Origin: Cladocopium goreaui
Taxonomy: Eukaryota > Sar > Dinophyceae > Suessiales > Symbiodiniaceae
Length of the DNA stretch: 64,000 nt
Direction of reading: 5' to 3'
Assembly: GCA_947184155.2 (NCBI GenBank)
Contig: CAMXCT020004001.1
Span: 683,063-747,062 of the forward strand
Shown here: in pieces, positions 10,401 through 25,400 of the stretch
How positions within the stretch are numbered: the stretch's first letter is position 1
Layout of the letters: the number at the start of each line of letters is the position of its first letter
Program-made: the position numbers and the translations under genes
Notes under the pieces: model-generated
Told to the model about the DNA's origin: nothing
Seen by the model: the letters and a program-made list of their open reading frames with translations, nothing else
Database searches by the model: none

Positions 10401-13400
10401 GTTCGGGAATGATCCACTGGCTAACTATCAATCTACTATCAATAATCCCTTGCAACCCATCCAGCAACCCATCCAGCAACCCTTCTAAACCTAAGCTACG
10501 TTTAGCACCAGTTGATCCACTGGCTAACTATCAATTTCATAATCCCAGCAAGCCACCCATCAACCCAGTGGAATCCAGTGGATGTCCAGGTGTGATCGAT
10601 AAGTTGGACTACATCCAGGGCATGGGTTTCGACTGCATTTGGATCACACCTGTGGTGAAGTCTCTGGACTACACGGGCTACTTCGCCGAGGATTTTCTTT
10701 GATGATTTCCCCATGGTTTTCAGGGAAGATTCCTGGGAATTTTCTGGGAAAACCATGGGAATTTCATGGGATTAATGGGTGTTTATATGGATTTATATGG
10801 ATTTATATGGGATAACCATGGGATTTATATGGGATTACTGGAAAATTTAACTGGAAGCTTAATGATTGTTTCGTTGGATAACCATATGGGATTTTCATGG
10901 ACTTTGACGGGATGATACTGAGATTTTGCGCCTCTGGTAAGAGTTTGCTATTGAACATGGCCCTTTATAGTTGATTTACCTGTTGTAAGTGATGAATGTC
11001 CCTATAGGGTGAAGTTTACCAGGCGGGGTATGCGTTTTTTGCGGTTTGTTTGTTTAAGAGGATTTCACAGGTGTTTGATATCATTCTGTTGGTTACCCTC
11101 TGGCAAACATACAAAAAACTATGGAATATCACCATTTTTAATAGGTAAATCAACTATAAATGTGCCATTTTCAATAGTTTTCGGTATGTTTACCAGAGGG
11201 TACCTACACTTAGTGATTCAAATGCATATAACAATTGGATCATTCATCATGACTAATAGTCAGTCAGGGCTTGGATAGGTCAAAAAATGACGGAAGCGCG
11301 CGGCTCTTCACTTCAAAGCAGTTCTGTTGTTGCATGTGTTTTATTACCCATGTGGGGCAAAATATTGTTGAGTCAAACCCATTCCCCGATGATCCCGTTT
11401 AGGGGATATTGCCTAAAGTTTGGGTCAAGCCTGCATAGCCTTTGCACATGCAAAGTAGCTAAAATTTTTAGGTAGGTACCTGACATATCCTTTGACTATT
11501 CCTGTTTGGTGCCGAGAACTAAGATATACCTACGGTATCAGCAAACTCAGCGGGCTGGGTGATTCAATCTTAGGATGTTCCAGTTCCATTGGTCCACATT
11601 TTGGCTTCCAAGATCTCTGGCCTGTGCAGGACTTTTTTGCGGTTGATCCACATTTGGGAACGAAAGAGACGTTGAAGGATCTTTCCGCGAAACTTCACGA
11701 ACGTCGGCTGTGGCGATTTAGCAAAATGTCCGCCTTTTTTTTTGGTCAGGTCGTTCAGGACAACTTCTAATTGGTGGTTGGGGCCGGTAAGGAGTCACCA
11801 TCCCAAAAAAAACAAGGATACCCTCGGATCTACTGAGCATTGTAATTTTGGTAAAGCAATATTATAAACTTTATAAACCACCCAGATGGATGGTTGAAAT
11901 CCCACCCATAAAAATTGCTAAATTTAAGGGATCGTGGATCCAATTGCTCTACTAACATTCCTGAGATTTCCCCAACCATATGATCAACTTTTGCAGCCTC
12001 AGAATTTACAGCTGGGGCATGCGGGGTTGTCTCAAAATGTGAAACCTCCAGATCCTCCCACTATGGGTGAATTGGGGTCAGTATCCGAATTAAGGTCACC
12101 AAATGATTGGCAATTCACGGCCATTCTTTTGAAACAGGGGTTAGATATCCGAATTTGCAGAAATATGGATGAATTCTACAGACTCATACCATCCCATAGC
12201 CACAGGAAATGAGACCAACTCGAATCCACCTCGGTTCAATGACTCATTTCAGGATCCTGAAATGGAGGTACTGTACCATATAAGGCAATATTTTCTGGGG
12301 ATATTCCCTTACATAGGCCTTACATAGGCCTTATATATGGTAGGTATCTCCAATTTAGGTTCCTGAAATGGCCATTGATCCACCTCTGTGTTTTGTTGGG
12401 CTTTAGGTCACATGTGTTTGATCATCGACATCGTGGCGAACCACGTGCGACAGATGACGGTGCAACCGGACTGGACGCCAACGGCGACGAAGACCTATTT
12501 GGGACCAAGGGGGATCAACCCCTTTGATCAGGATGAGCCTTGGGGCATAACTTGGATATTACCCTCCGGGAAATTAACAGTTCGACCCTGCCAGCCATCG
12601 GGGTTGGAAGATTACTGTAGTTTCCACTAAAAATGGGTGATTTTCAGGATCTATGTTAATTTACTAGAGGGTAACTATGAATGAATCGCCAAAAAAATAT
12701 CACTGTTGGTTGGACCCCGAAAAGACATCAATAATCAGGACCAGGATGAAGGATGACTAAGGTAAAGCCCCTGACTGATCAGCTGTTTCTCATGTTCAAT
12801 CCAAGGTCCGCATTAAGTGGTTACCAAATTGGGTTCACCATTTCTAATTGGAATGGAAGGGGATACATGCTTGGCTTGCAGATAATGAACATCCAGATTA
12901 ACTGAATGTGCGAAATCACCAGATGATCAGAGTGGAGAGGTTGAGATGTCTTCAGAGGGCGGAATCTTGCCATCATTCTTCCTGGTGGAGGATATTTGCG
13001 TCGAATCAAGTGGAATACTATTTTTTACACGACGTTTGGTGACTAGAAAATGACAACATATCTGATAATTTAACACACCCGTAACCCCTGCATATGTTCT
13101 TCCAGTGTAATTTTGGAAGGTAAAGACTGCAGTATGCAAAAAAATCGGTCCATTATTGAACACCTTTCAAACTTCCAAAAAAAATGGTGGCCCTGAAATC
13201 CAGTACTGGTTGGTGGTTTTAAACATTCTTTATTTTCCATATACCCTCTGGTAAATAAACATGGACCCTGAAAATAGCTTAGTTTTAATGGAAACTAATC
13301 TTCCAACCCCTATCTGCCAGGGTCTATGTTAATTTACCAGAGGGCATTGGAAATTTCATCATCCCAACTGACCAACTCCATCATTTTTCAGAGGGGTGGC

Positions 13401-16400
13401 TCAGCCACCAACCAGGCTTAAAATGCTATTGGCATGTCATGTTCATGTTTCCTTCGTGAACTTGCTCAGCCGGATGGATTACCATCTGCTAAACATACCA
13501 AAAAACTATTGAAAATCGCAATTTTCAATGGGTAAATCAACTATAAACTGTCATTTTCAATAGTTATTTTGACATAACCCATTTTTAATGGGTAAATCCA
13601 CTATTTCGACTGGGCCATTTTCTATGTCGCAAACTGTAACAAATTACCAGAGGGAAATTTCGATGTCACTCAGGAATATTTTCACACCTACGCCAAATCG
13701 CCGGGAATTTCCTTCGAACAATACGTCATGGGAGGAGTCGCCCAGGCTGCAGCCATGGGGAGAATGGTGGGATTCTGCCACAGAGATTGGATTTGACCAG
13801 GAAAAACATGCCATTTAGCACTTAAAAATGCATTTTTTCCAGCAGAAATTGCAAAACTGCTTGGGGTTTGGCATGTTTTGCCACGAACCACACAATTTGA
13901 CCCAAAAAAAGTGTTCCCTGGAAATGCTGTTTTCTATTTGGAGCAACTGCCCGGCAGGCGTCGACAAGTCAAGGTAGCGATGAAGTGCTGTCAAAACGAG
14001 TTTCTTGATGTTTCATCAAGATGTCAGGGCAACCACTGGGACTTGGAGGGTTCACTGGTTCCAGCTGGGGGGGGGTTCCATAAATTGTTCTTTTTGCAGG
14101 GAAAAGCCATGGTTAAATATCTATGAACCATCATTTAATGGGATTTATAACGATCTAATGGGATTTGATAGTGATTCAATGAGATATTAATGGTATATAC
14201 CCTTTGGTAATTTGTTTCCATAAGTTGGGGTAATGATGGGTTAAATACCTATGGTTAAGGATGGTTAATGATTGTTTCCATAATGGTTAAGAATGATCAA
14301 TATGAAATATTCACATGTATATAATTATGGTCGGTTTCCATAAATGGGGGTACCCCAATAGATGGTTGGTTTACAATCGAAAATCTTATCAAAATTGATG
14401 ATTGATGGGTCTTTACCCTTTGGTAAACTGACACAACTATGGAAAATAATCATTTCTACCGGGTAAATCAACTATATTCAACTATAAATGGCAATTTTCA
14501 ATAGTTGTTTGTATGTTTACCAGAGGGTAACATATGAAAGTGTCCTAAGATTTTTCGGGTTACCCCCACATCACCCAAGCTGACCCGGGTTGTGGTTGTT
14601 GATGGTTAAGATTCATCTCTAAACAGCGGAAAAAATATGTGAAAGTCACAACACCGCAATGTGAAGCTCCCAAAAGAATGAACATTTCTAAAAACAAAAA
14701 CAAATTACTATTTGGGGGGTAGGGAGCGGTTCGGAGCGTTGTGTTTTCACATTGAATAAATAGTGAAGCCGATAACTTTTAAGAGCTTACCAACTACGTG
14801 ACAGGATATAAATATAGTCGTTATATATATATCCATGCTATATATGTTACCCTCTGGTTATGTCAAAATAGCTATTGAAAATGGTCATTTATAGTTGATT
14901 CACCCATTAAAAATGGTGATTTCCCACAGTTATATTAGTTTAGCAGAGGGTACTGTAATTGATGGTGTTTCTAAACCAACCAATTGCAGGGCTCCACCAT
15001 TGTAGATATCTCCATAGAAGGTGAGGCCCAGGAACCCTCCCAGTAAAGCTTCCGAAGTGACCAAGGATGGTTTCTGGGCTCAACCTGTTGGGGCGGGCTC
15101 GGTTTCTTTTTTTATATTTTAATCTGACCCCATGAATGGGGACGTTTACAAACCAGCTACCCTCTGGTAAACTAACATAGCTATTGAAAATGGCCATTTA
15201 TAGTGAGTTTTCCCATTAAAAATTGTGATTTTCCATAGCTATGTTAATTTACCAGAGGGTACCCTCCTCGGTAGTCAAACGTGGCTTAGCATGGAGAGTC
15301 AATCAACGGGAAATTCAGGATCCAATTGATGGAGGTACGTAAACGTACCATATTTCAGGCCATATTTTGTGGGGATATTCCCTGAAATTTAGGCCTCAAA
15401 AATAGGCCTTATATATGGTAGGTAGCTCCAATCAATCGGTTCCTGAGTCATGGCCATTGAGTCAACCATTGAGTTCAATGCTTTCTCAGCCACAAAGCTC
15501 CATTTTCCCCCGCGATTTCCCATGTTCAGCCACGTTTGATTACACGGAAACCTGGTTGGTGGTTTGGAACATGAATTTTATGACTTTCCATAATATATGG
15601 GATGTCATCCTTCCCATTGACGAACTCATATTTTTCAAGATGGTTAGGTCAACCACCAACCAGTATAGATTAGTGATTCATGAATGATTCTCAAAAAAAT
15701 CCAGATATATCCAGATCAATCCAGCACTTTTTCCCGGTTCAACCTTCAATTAAGAACCACCCCATGAAGGGAAATTATCCCAGCACCAGCCGCTTGATGT
15801 GTTTTTTTGTTTGAGGTTAAAGCTGGCATTACCAAGTGAACCTCGGCAACAAGGGTTTGGTTCCAGAAATTGGGGCACCCCAAAACACAAAGTCATTGAT
15901 TTCTGGGGGACAGGGTAATGTAAGTTATTAATAAGTAACTAGGCCCCTAGGCCCTTAGGCCAACAAAAATGCGCGATTTAAATGATTTAACCAACCAAAA
16001 ATTGGTTTTGTGGCCATCAAAACTGGTGGGCGCTTGTGATGGGATGTAATGCAAATTTCTGATAAAGCATCAAGACCTCAGGGCTTAGCAAGGAGAATGA
16101 TGACCCAAATGTCTATATTTCAGGTGAGTGAATCAATAGAGATTATCCAGATATGTTTCCCCATGAACTTTTCCAAGGATGATTAGGGGTCATTCATAGT
16201 TATACTTATAAGGAAACCTTCAGGTGCATCATTTTTAATGTGATATATACTAATATACTATCAACTTTGTGAGGTGTTACATCTATGGTGGTAAGTGAAT
16301 AGTTTCCAATGTTCGTTGGTTGTGGTGCTATGTTGTACTAAACATTCCATTTTGGTGTGTAGAAACATTGTCGCAGTGACAGATTTGGCACATGGTTTTG

Positions 16401-19400
16401 GCCAGGCAGTGCCAGGCAGCCACAGTTTTCACTGGGCATTCAAGTGACCTCAGAACGTTTGCATTTTGACCTCTGATTTGGGGATGAAGTGACTTTTTGA
16501 CGCCCTACCAATCAGTCAACCAATCTTCATGAATCCAGAGTTGAAAAAAATATCAGGTGATCATCAATGATAGGCCGCGAAGTATTTGCCAACATAGACT
16601 TCAGGTGCATGTTGCGATGCTTGCGATGACTCATTTCTGGTGTTCCCGGATGATCCCGGATGTGGTTTCATCGTCAAACTCGGTCCTGCAAAATGGTTTG
16701 CAGTTAACCCCTACAAAAGGCCAGCATCTATCAACATGTCTCGAAATCCATGCCTTTCCAATGCCTATCAGACCTATCAAGGCCTTAACTTTGGATACTC
16801 TCTCCAAATCAACAACTTGCCTCAAGTTATAAGTTTGGGAAGGATCAAGATGGATTACCATTTGTTTATTTAACGTAGCTATGGAAAATGACCATGTTGA
16901 GGTAAATCACCAAAATCATCCATTTTTTCGCCCAATTTTCCATAGCAAACTCTTACATAAGAGGGTCATGTTTCACCCCACACCCGAAGGGGACATCCCA
17001 ACGTGTGCAACGTGGAATCAGGTGGGCCAACGCATCCCAATTTAACCGAGTGCAACTGTTTTCCTGGCAACTTTGGCCCGGTACCTTGCCGAAAGAGCGG
17101 AGCTTTGCATAGCTCCCAGGGCGGGTGGCGGAGTGTGGATGATTTTTCGATGATTTTGGGACTGAGATAAGCTGAGTTTTAATAAAAATCTTGGGTGCTT
17201 TGGATGATTATTTGTTTAAAAACATAACGTTTGACTGATCCCAAAGTTGGATGGTTTTGTCCAAAAGTTTGGCCAAGATTTAGGTGGTCGAAAAAAATGG
17301 CCACAGCTGCTTCAAACATGGAAAGTCACGACTTTCCAGCTCAAGATATCACCAAAACCAGGGAACAAAAAAACATTGGCTTCAAGCGTTCCATAGCTCT
17401 TCTGAGGCGTGTCCGGGTGCAAACGAGAAACTCCAAGTGGAGGGTTGGTTTGGCCAGTTGGCCGACCTGAATCAGGACGAACAACAAATCGCAGTTTCTC
17501 TGGTTTTCCGATGGCCGAGTTGAGCACAGCACAGCAAAATTGATATGGAAAACCCCATCCCCTTTAAAAAAAAACGCCAGAAACCATGGTGGATGTAGGG
17601 GATTTCCACATACCTGGGACCTTTTTGAATGTGTGCGTTAGCAGGGCACGGCATGGCACGGCCGCAGGACCATCCCTTTGTTCGCCAGAAACTCCTTGAG
17701 TACGTGCAGTACCTGGTGGCGGAATTCGATGTAGACGCCTTCAGGCCATCGATCTTTTAAAACATTCCGAAGCCATGGATGATTTACCCTCTGGTTACCC
17801 TCTGGTAATTTAACGTAGCTATTGAAAATGGCAATTATAGTGGATTTTTCCATTGAAAATGGTGATTTTCCATAGTTATGTTAGTTTACCAGAGGGTATT
17901 TAACATAGCCATGGAAAATCCCTAATAAATTGAGGTTTCTAGCTGGGAAAAATTCTATAAATGGACCATTTTCCGTGGCTATGTTAGTCATAACCAGGTT
18001 GGGTATATTGATTTATGGGAGCTATAGAAGTCATATAAGCCATATAAGTATGATACACATACAATATCACTATATCACTGGATTTTTGAATGCCACATGG
18101 TTTATAGAGTTTATGGATGTTGATGGGTGATATAACTTGATGGTCCGCTCCTCGTGAAGAAGTTTTGCGGACCAACTTTGGAATGGGATTGCAGGATAGG
18201 TCATCAATCCAGCAACAAATAGCAGGAGGTGGAAAATGTCCTAAGGGAACATCACCCAATAATCGCTTAGGACACCACTGCAGTGATGATTAAAAAACAT
18301 TAGATGCAAATCTCAAATATTTTTTTGCAGTGATTCCAGTGGACATTGGCAAATACCCTAACTATTGGATATACCCTCTGGTTATTTAACATAGCCATGG
18401 TATAGATGGCCCATAGAAATAGATGGTTTACCTATTAATAGCATGGTGATTTTCCATGGCAAACTGTTAAATAACCAGATGGTAGAATCACTGCAATTTC
18501 CACCAGATACTTTTGCGAGTGATGTGGGATTGTTTCAAAGGGAACCTCTTTTCCGCAAAAACCCATGGACTTTTCCCATGGAATCTGGCGGCCTGGCGGT
18601 TTCCGTGAAGATGTTCCCTTTTCCCCAATCCGTTGAAATATGGAGGTTTCCAGTAATGGGGTTACCCCCAAATCATCCATTTTCATAGGATTTTTCATTA
18701 TAAACCATCCATTTTGGAGGTCCCTCCATTTATGGCAACCCCCATATATAGATGTCCTGTGCGCTTTGGTTGATGTATCTTCTTGGGGAAGAGGTGATGG
18801 ATGGGTTCCAAAAGCTGGAAGGTTTAGATATTTGGGACAATAGGTCTTCCAATTTTTTAGTGGTGGGTTGATTAACAGAAGATTTCTCGCAATGAAAACA
18901 AACCAACGGGTAGATTGTAGTGATAAAAGAAAGCAAACCGGCCCCTCTATTTGTCCTAAAAAGACCATGTGAAGGTTTCTGAAAATGAGGAAAATCCCAC
19001 CAAACCATCCAAATAATTGAATGTCGTTGATTTACCCATTAAACATGGGGGATTTTCCCATAGTTGGGTCAGTTTACCAGAGGGTAAAGACCCACCAAAT
19101 CATCATTTTTGGAGTGGCCCAAATTCCATGAAAAAAAAACCTCCAGCTATTGGGGATCCACCTGTGAAAGGCTTGACACGGCCATCTACATGCCCAAGGA
19201 TTTTTTGACACTGGGACTTGGAGGATACACTGGTTCCAGCTGGAAATGGTTCCATAAATTGGGTTTGTTTGATGGTTAATAATCAATATCTATGGCAGGG
19301 TAAAGTCATGGCTAAATATCTATTAACCATCATTTAATGGGATTTATTTCATGATCTACTGGGATTTTATAGTGATTCAATGGGGTATTCATGGTATATA

Positions 19401-22400
19401 CCCTCTGGGAATCTGGTTCCATAAATGGATCAATAGATACTGGATTCACTGGAAGCTTAATTTATTGGACAGTCCAGTCAAATGGACAGTGAGTCACACA
19501 AGTATCTTCCAGTGAATCCAGGCAAATGGATAGTGATTCTCTTCCAATCCTCCGATTTCAGATGCAATTTTGTGAAGTTACTTTCATATTAGGATTCTTC
19601 GAATTTCTTAAATGGATTCACTGTCCCTTTTTTGTTGCTTGACTGGAGGTTGCTCTTCTAGCATGTTTCATTTGTTCTTTTTTTCCAACAAACAACTAAG
19701 AAAGAAACACGTGTTGTGAAAACTGGATGGTTTCCATACGGTTTCATGTGTTGTTTTTGTACCCAACATGGGCCATATCCTTGTGGATGCACTACTGCAG
19801 TACGACCTGGAGCCCGGTACCTTCCAACATTGCCCAAGGAAAGACTTGCAAGATGCGGCCGGCGTGGATATTCTGGGGGAGACCACTGTGAACAACATCA
19901 GTTTCTCAACGACGGGAGATGCCAACAGTTTCGCAGGGTTCAGTTGAAATCGAGTGGTTCCAAGTTTGAAACAGATATTTTGGTGATTTACCTGGTGATT
20001 TTCCATAGTTGTGTTGATTTTGCCTTGAATGTCAGGTAAATATCATCACCGTCCTCGAAGCACTGTTCTATATGTTTGTTGGGGTTACTATAAACCATAC
20101 CTGGTGTTCAAATGAGTACCATACAGGACTCCAGGACCCTTGAAATTGGGTTTATTATCGGAAAATGGTAAACTATGGATTTCTATGGGATTTCTAGGTG
20201 AACCCCTAAAATTCAGAGGATTCGTATACACTAAGGATCTCTTTCTCTGCTCTAAACATTGATAACTTGGGATCCCATCCTGTCCAAAACTTGACACTGC
20301 CACCGCTCCATCCATCAGTGGTTCAAGGTGGTTTTTCCGGGAGAGTCTGAAGGATAAATCCAGCTTTTGGTGCCGAAAATGCGTAAAAAGCATTGTTGTT
20401 CACTACCAGAATCCAATTTTCATGGTAAAAACCATAGATTTCTGCCAATTTTCATGGTAAAAACCATGGATTTCTACCAATTTTCATGGTAAAAACCATG
20501 GATTTCTACCAATTCATGATAAAAGCCATGGATTTCTGCCCAACAAAAATCCTCCGAAGGCTACCACGCGGGATTTCAGCATGACGGCCTCACCGGGCTG
20601 TTGAACTTTCCTGCCTTTTATCAGTGCCTGGGGTGGAAAATCTGCGGGTTGCCTGGATGTGTTGGGGATGTTTTTCTGGGGTTTCCATTGATTTAGAATT
20701 ACCTCTAAATCATTGATTTTGAATAGGAGTTACCTCTAAATCATTGATTTTGAATAGGAGTTACCCCTAAATCATTCATTTGGAATAGGATTTTCCATAA
20801 ACCAAGCATTTTGGGGATGGCCCATTTATGAAAAGTCCTTGTCAGATTGGATTCGAGGAGTCTATGATGTGTTATTTTCCGAATTGGACAGTGCTTGGGG
20901 AATCTTTTTTCAGGTTCCTTCAGCAATTTTCAGAGGGATGTGACCGGCAAAATTGAGGATACTAACTTCATGGGATAGTTGATAGCATGTAAACAAACAA
21001 CATACCCTCTGGTAAACTAACAGTTTGCTATTGAACATTGCCATTTATAGTGAGTTTTCCCATTAAAAGTGGTGATTTACCATAGTTATGTTAGTTTACC
21101 AGAGGGTAGTTCAGACACTAATTTGGGTAAATTTAAATTATAACGACCGAGCCCTGCGACCGAGCCCTGGAATCATGGTTTCTATAGGGAAATCACCCCC
21201 AAATGGCCGCAAGATTCAGGTTAGTGACATATTATAATTTACCCAGACAGATGATATGAAAGGGGAGTAAAACTTCGATGAAATGACATATTTGCCCACC
21301 AGAATATGGGAATATGTTTGACATTTACCCACAAACATTAAACATAAATGATATATTTACCCACCAGAACGGTGGCATTGAGATATTTACCAACCAGGGA
21401 TCTAACCAACTCTCAGCTCTGGGGATATCTATACGCCACAATGGGAACCAATGGGAAATTAAGGGGAGAATTAATGAGATATTTAACCAACATAGTTACC
21501 CTCTGGTAAACATACAAAAAACTATGGAAAGATCCACCATTTTCAATCGGTAAATCCACGAACTAAATCACCATTTTCAATAGCTATGTTAAATTACCAG
21601 AGGATAACCAACCTAGTTAAGATCCCATTTAATTGTTTGATACCCAAAAACGCCATGAAATCAGTGAAAGCATATATAGTTGCGCAACTATCACCAATTC
21701 TACCTCTACCATTTGTTTTTCTTAAATCAGTTTGCTATGGATGGCCCGCTAAGTTTGGCATGTTTGATTCAAGGACTGGTGGATTCAAGTCATTCGGGAC
21801 CATTTTTCAGGAAAAAGTGTGATGATTTAGAGGCAAATCCTGTGGAAACCCTTCCCTTTCCACTAGGCACAAAGGTTTCCTGTGAAAATTCTCTTGATGC
21901 CAATCCGATAACAGATGGTTTAGATGGAAAACCGTGGGCTCGACATTGATTTGGAGGGTACTTCATGATATCCAACGGTTTTCAATTGGGAGTTGCAGAA
22001 TTCACATACCTTGCAGCATCAGAGACCTAGTGGCTCTGCGAGTTCCAGTGATGATTTGTTTCTGTTTGAATCACCGCATTTCATACGTGGAAATGAGTGA
22101 AAACCACAGAAATTAGCGTATTTCTGGGCCATGGAAATGATGAACATGCATAAACCCCACCTATTTCGATGATAGGGTACCAGGATTTTCACTCTTGCCC
22201 AGAAAACATTGAAGCCTAGTGAATTTTGGTCGGCTCTGAAATGGGAAAAAACACGGACCCGAGACATAAAAAATCAACTTCTTGATCCTGAAAGTTTGAT
22301 TTTTGCCACTTTTAGCCATGATTTTCAGTTCCGTCCCCAGAGGTAAATCAAACATGTCTGGAAAATCCCGGACAGATGGACTTTTATGGCAAAATCATGG

Positions 22401-25400
22401 AACTAATTAAGGGATTGCCGGGAGTGTCCTTTGCCATTGAAGGGTAGGTTCACCTTGGAGCCGTTGGATGTTGGATGTTGCTGGGATGAAGGTACGTTCG
22501 TACCATATTTCAGGCCATATGAATTCTGGGGATATTCCCTGAAATTTAGTCCTCAAAAATAGGCCTTATGTATGGTAGGTACCTCCAATTAGTTTCGGAT
22601 CCTGAGTCATGGCCATTGATCAACTGCATCATCCATGGTGCATCTCTGATGCTGACAGGATTCATGGGAGCTTCTGCCAGTACCACTTGGGAGGCCAGCG
22701 ATGTCACCGGATATGCCCATGTGAATGTGGCCTGAGAATGGGATGTCTAACTTCACAACTTGGAAGAAATCGAGATAAATCTGATTGGTGGTTTGGAACC
22801 ATGGAATTTTATGACTTTCCATTCAGTTGGGAATGTCATCATCCCAAGTGACGAAGTCCATCATTTTTCAGAGGGGTAGGTCTACCACCAACCAGTATTA
22901 TTACCATAATCATCCATTAATGGGTTATTTTAACTACCATCAAATCCCATCAAATCCCATCATTGTTGCAGTTTGTGGAACCTATCCATTATGGTATAAC
23001 CATTTTCAAGGTCAACCACCAAGCAAATTGTGCGTGGAAGATCCACGTCCTTTTTGTTTGGTCAAGAATCTAATCCCCACGGGGCCATTGTTGCCATGGA
23101 AAATCGACATGCTCGGTGGCCCAATGTGATGGCACTGAAGTGGACAATCTGAGCCACTGCCCTACAGGATGATCTAGCTGGGGATGAAATCCTGTACTCA
23201 AACATGGCTAGCTGGGAAATGTTCCTATAACTTTCTAGGATTTTATGTTAAGACCATCTCTGGATGAGGTCCTTTTCCATTGCCATGTTTGATTAAAAGA
23301 GGTGACCCATGAGGTGCTTGGTTTTGTGATGTTCAGAACGGATTGAGCTGCCGTCAGGTGAATTGGGCAACTATCACTTGCAAGGAGAAACGTGGCAGTC
23401 ACGCTGAGAAACCACCTGTGATATGAAAAAATGATGGAAGATGGAAATTCAACTTGCACGCTGCGAGGCTTTGTTGATGCTTTGGTTTTTGCTGGCAGGG
23501 ATTGGCAGAAATTGTGATGTTCACCTTTGAACAAAACTACTCCAGTGTCATCAAGCATAGCGAGTCGCTAGGAAAACCCTTGGAAATGGAGGCGACTCGC
23601 TATGCCATGATCACTGGAGGGTAATCAGGGTGGTCATGCGCACTTCTAATTATAAGATGTTCTAAGTGTGTATATATATAAATAAATTATATATATATAT
23701 TATATATAAATATTATATTATATATAGCTCTTGTTTTTTTTCAGGGATTATCCCAGCTCATGGGGGTTTACCATCACCATGGGAACCATTTCACAATTGT
23801 TCTTCAGCCCAACTGCACCCACAGCTAGGTCCTGAAACCACAGGAGCCTTCACACCTCAATTGCCGGACTTGCGCAACATGTCAGCGGTCATCGATTTTC
23901 AACAAGATTCGGGGCTGCTATGCTGAAAAATTGGGAAGGTGAAACGGTGAAACAAATCATCTCGTGAGTTTGGTGATATGGAGGTTTCCTAAACTGGGGA
24001 TCCCCAAATCACCATAGGTTTCAACACTAAAAGGATCTAATTTTGGATGATTGGGGGTACCCCCATAGGAAACCTCCATATGTTGATGATATGTAGGTGG
24101 TATGTTGGTGATATGTTGGCGACATTCGGTTTTAAGTTCAATGTCAATCCGGAAAGCCTCTGACCCCTCAAACAGCGGGGCTGTAGGCGGAGCGAACCCT
24201 AAGTAGAAATCGGGGTTATGAACAGAATCCTGAAACTAAGGCCTTTATTTCTGGTGTCCCCAGGAAAGATGTAAGAAATGAGAAAACACTCGAAAACAGC
24301 ATGGTTGTCTCTGCTCACATCCAGAGAAAAATCCCAACAAGATGATAAACAAAAAAAGATATCAGAAATCCAACTGCTATTTTACACATATTTTCCCATC
24401 ATGTGTCCATCATATTTCCAGGTTTTTGTGACCTGGCCACGTCCTACACCTGACTCAACCCAGGTTATATTCAAACCTGGACTTATTGGGCAACTTTGTT
24501 GACAATCACGACGAGTTACTGGGAACAATGCCGCGGTGGGGTGAAGCCACTGGGGAAACGCCAGCAAAATGCAGATGACTTGGGTTTACCAAACATTACA
24601 GTTTACCAAGCATTACAGGATATATATATATATAATTATATATATAATTATTTATTATATATATATATATACATCTGGGTAAATTACAACGACCTCACTG
24701 CGACCGAGCCCTGGAATCATGGTTCATGAGAGGAATCATCCCAAAATGGCCTTATTTCAGGTAAGTGAATTACTATAATTTGCCCATATATATATATCAA
24801 AATAAACAATGTGCCAAACATTTAACCATCAATATCCATTATTTTTAACCATGAAGTATATATTTAAGCATTGTTAACATATTACATGAAAACCATTGTG
24901 TTAACCATTGTGCTAACCACTATGTAACCATATTTAACCATTATTGGCCGTCATTTACCGTTGGGAATCTATAAGCCATATGAATCCATTGGCAAATCGA
25001 TGTGTTTTGCTGTCCAGCCCAAGCTGCAACAGCACCAGACACCAGGTTTGCGAGAATTGCCTACTACTGCCCGCGGCCTAGCCATTCAATCAGCTTCAGC
25101 TTCCACGCTGATCCAAGGTTGGAATTTCTTGGAAGAATTTTTCTTGAAAAAACAAGAAAACCAAATGAGCAGCTGCAAGACACCCAAATTTGTTGGTCGA
25201 TGATTTTTGAGGGACTATACTACCTATACTACTCCTTATACTACCTGTCACTACCCTTTTTGTTCCAGGGGGATTTTTCGACCCATGAACTCCCTAGCCG
25301 CTGAAGCCCTGAACCCTTCGAGAAGTATGAACTGCTCAAATCGGAGAGGACTCGATGGATTTTTTCACGAAGCCATGGCACATGGAGAGTTCGTTGATTT

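Noticed and set aside
21717-21800. Frame containing [20 protein letters not shown] as an amylase exon
   Set aside because: It looked like the right region, but its acceptor lacks the following G and the phases do not fit. The exon at 23844-23913 ([18 protein letters not shown]) aligns with the family and joins both neighbours in frame.
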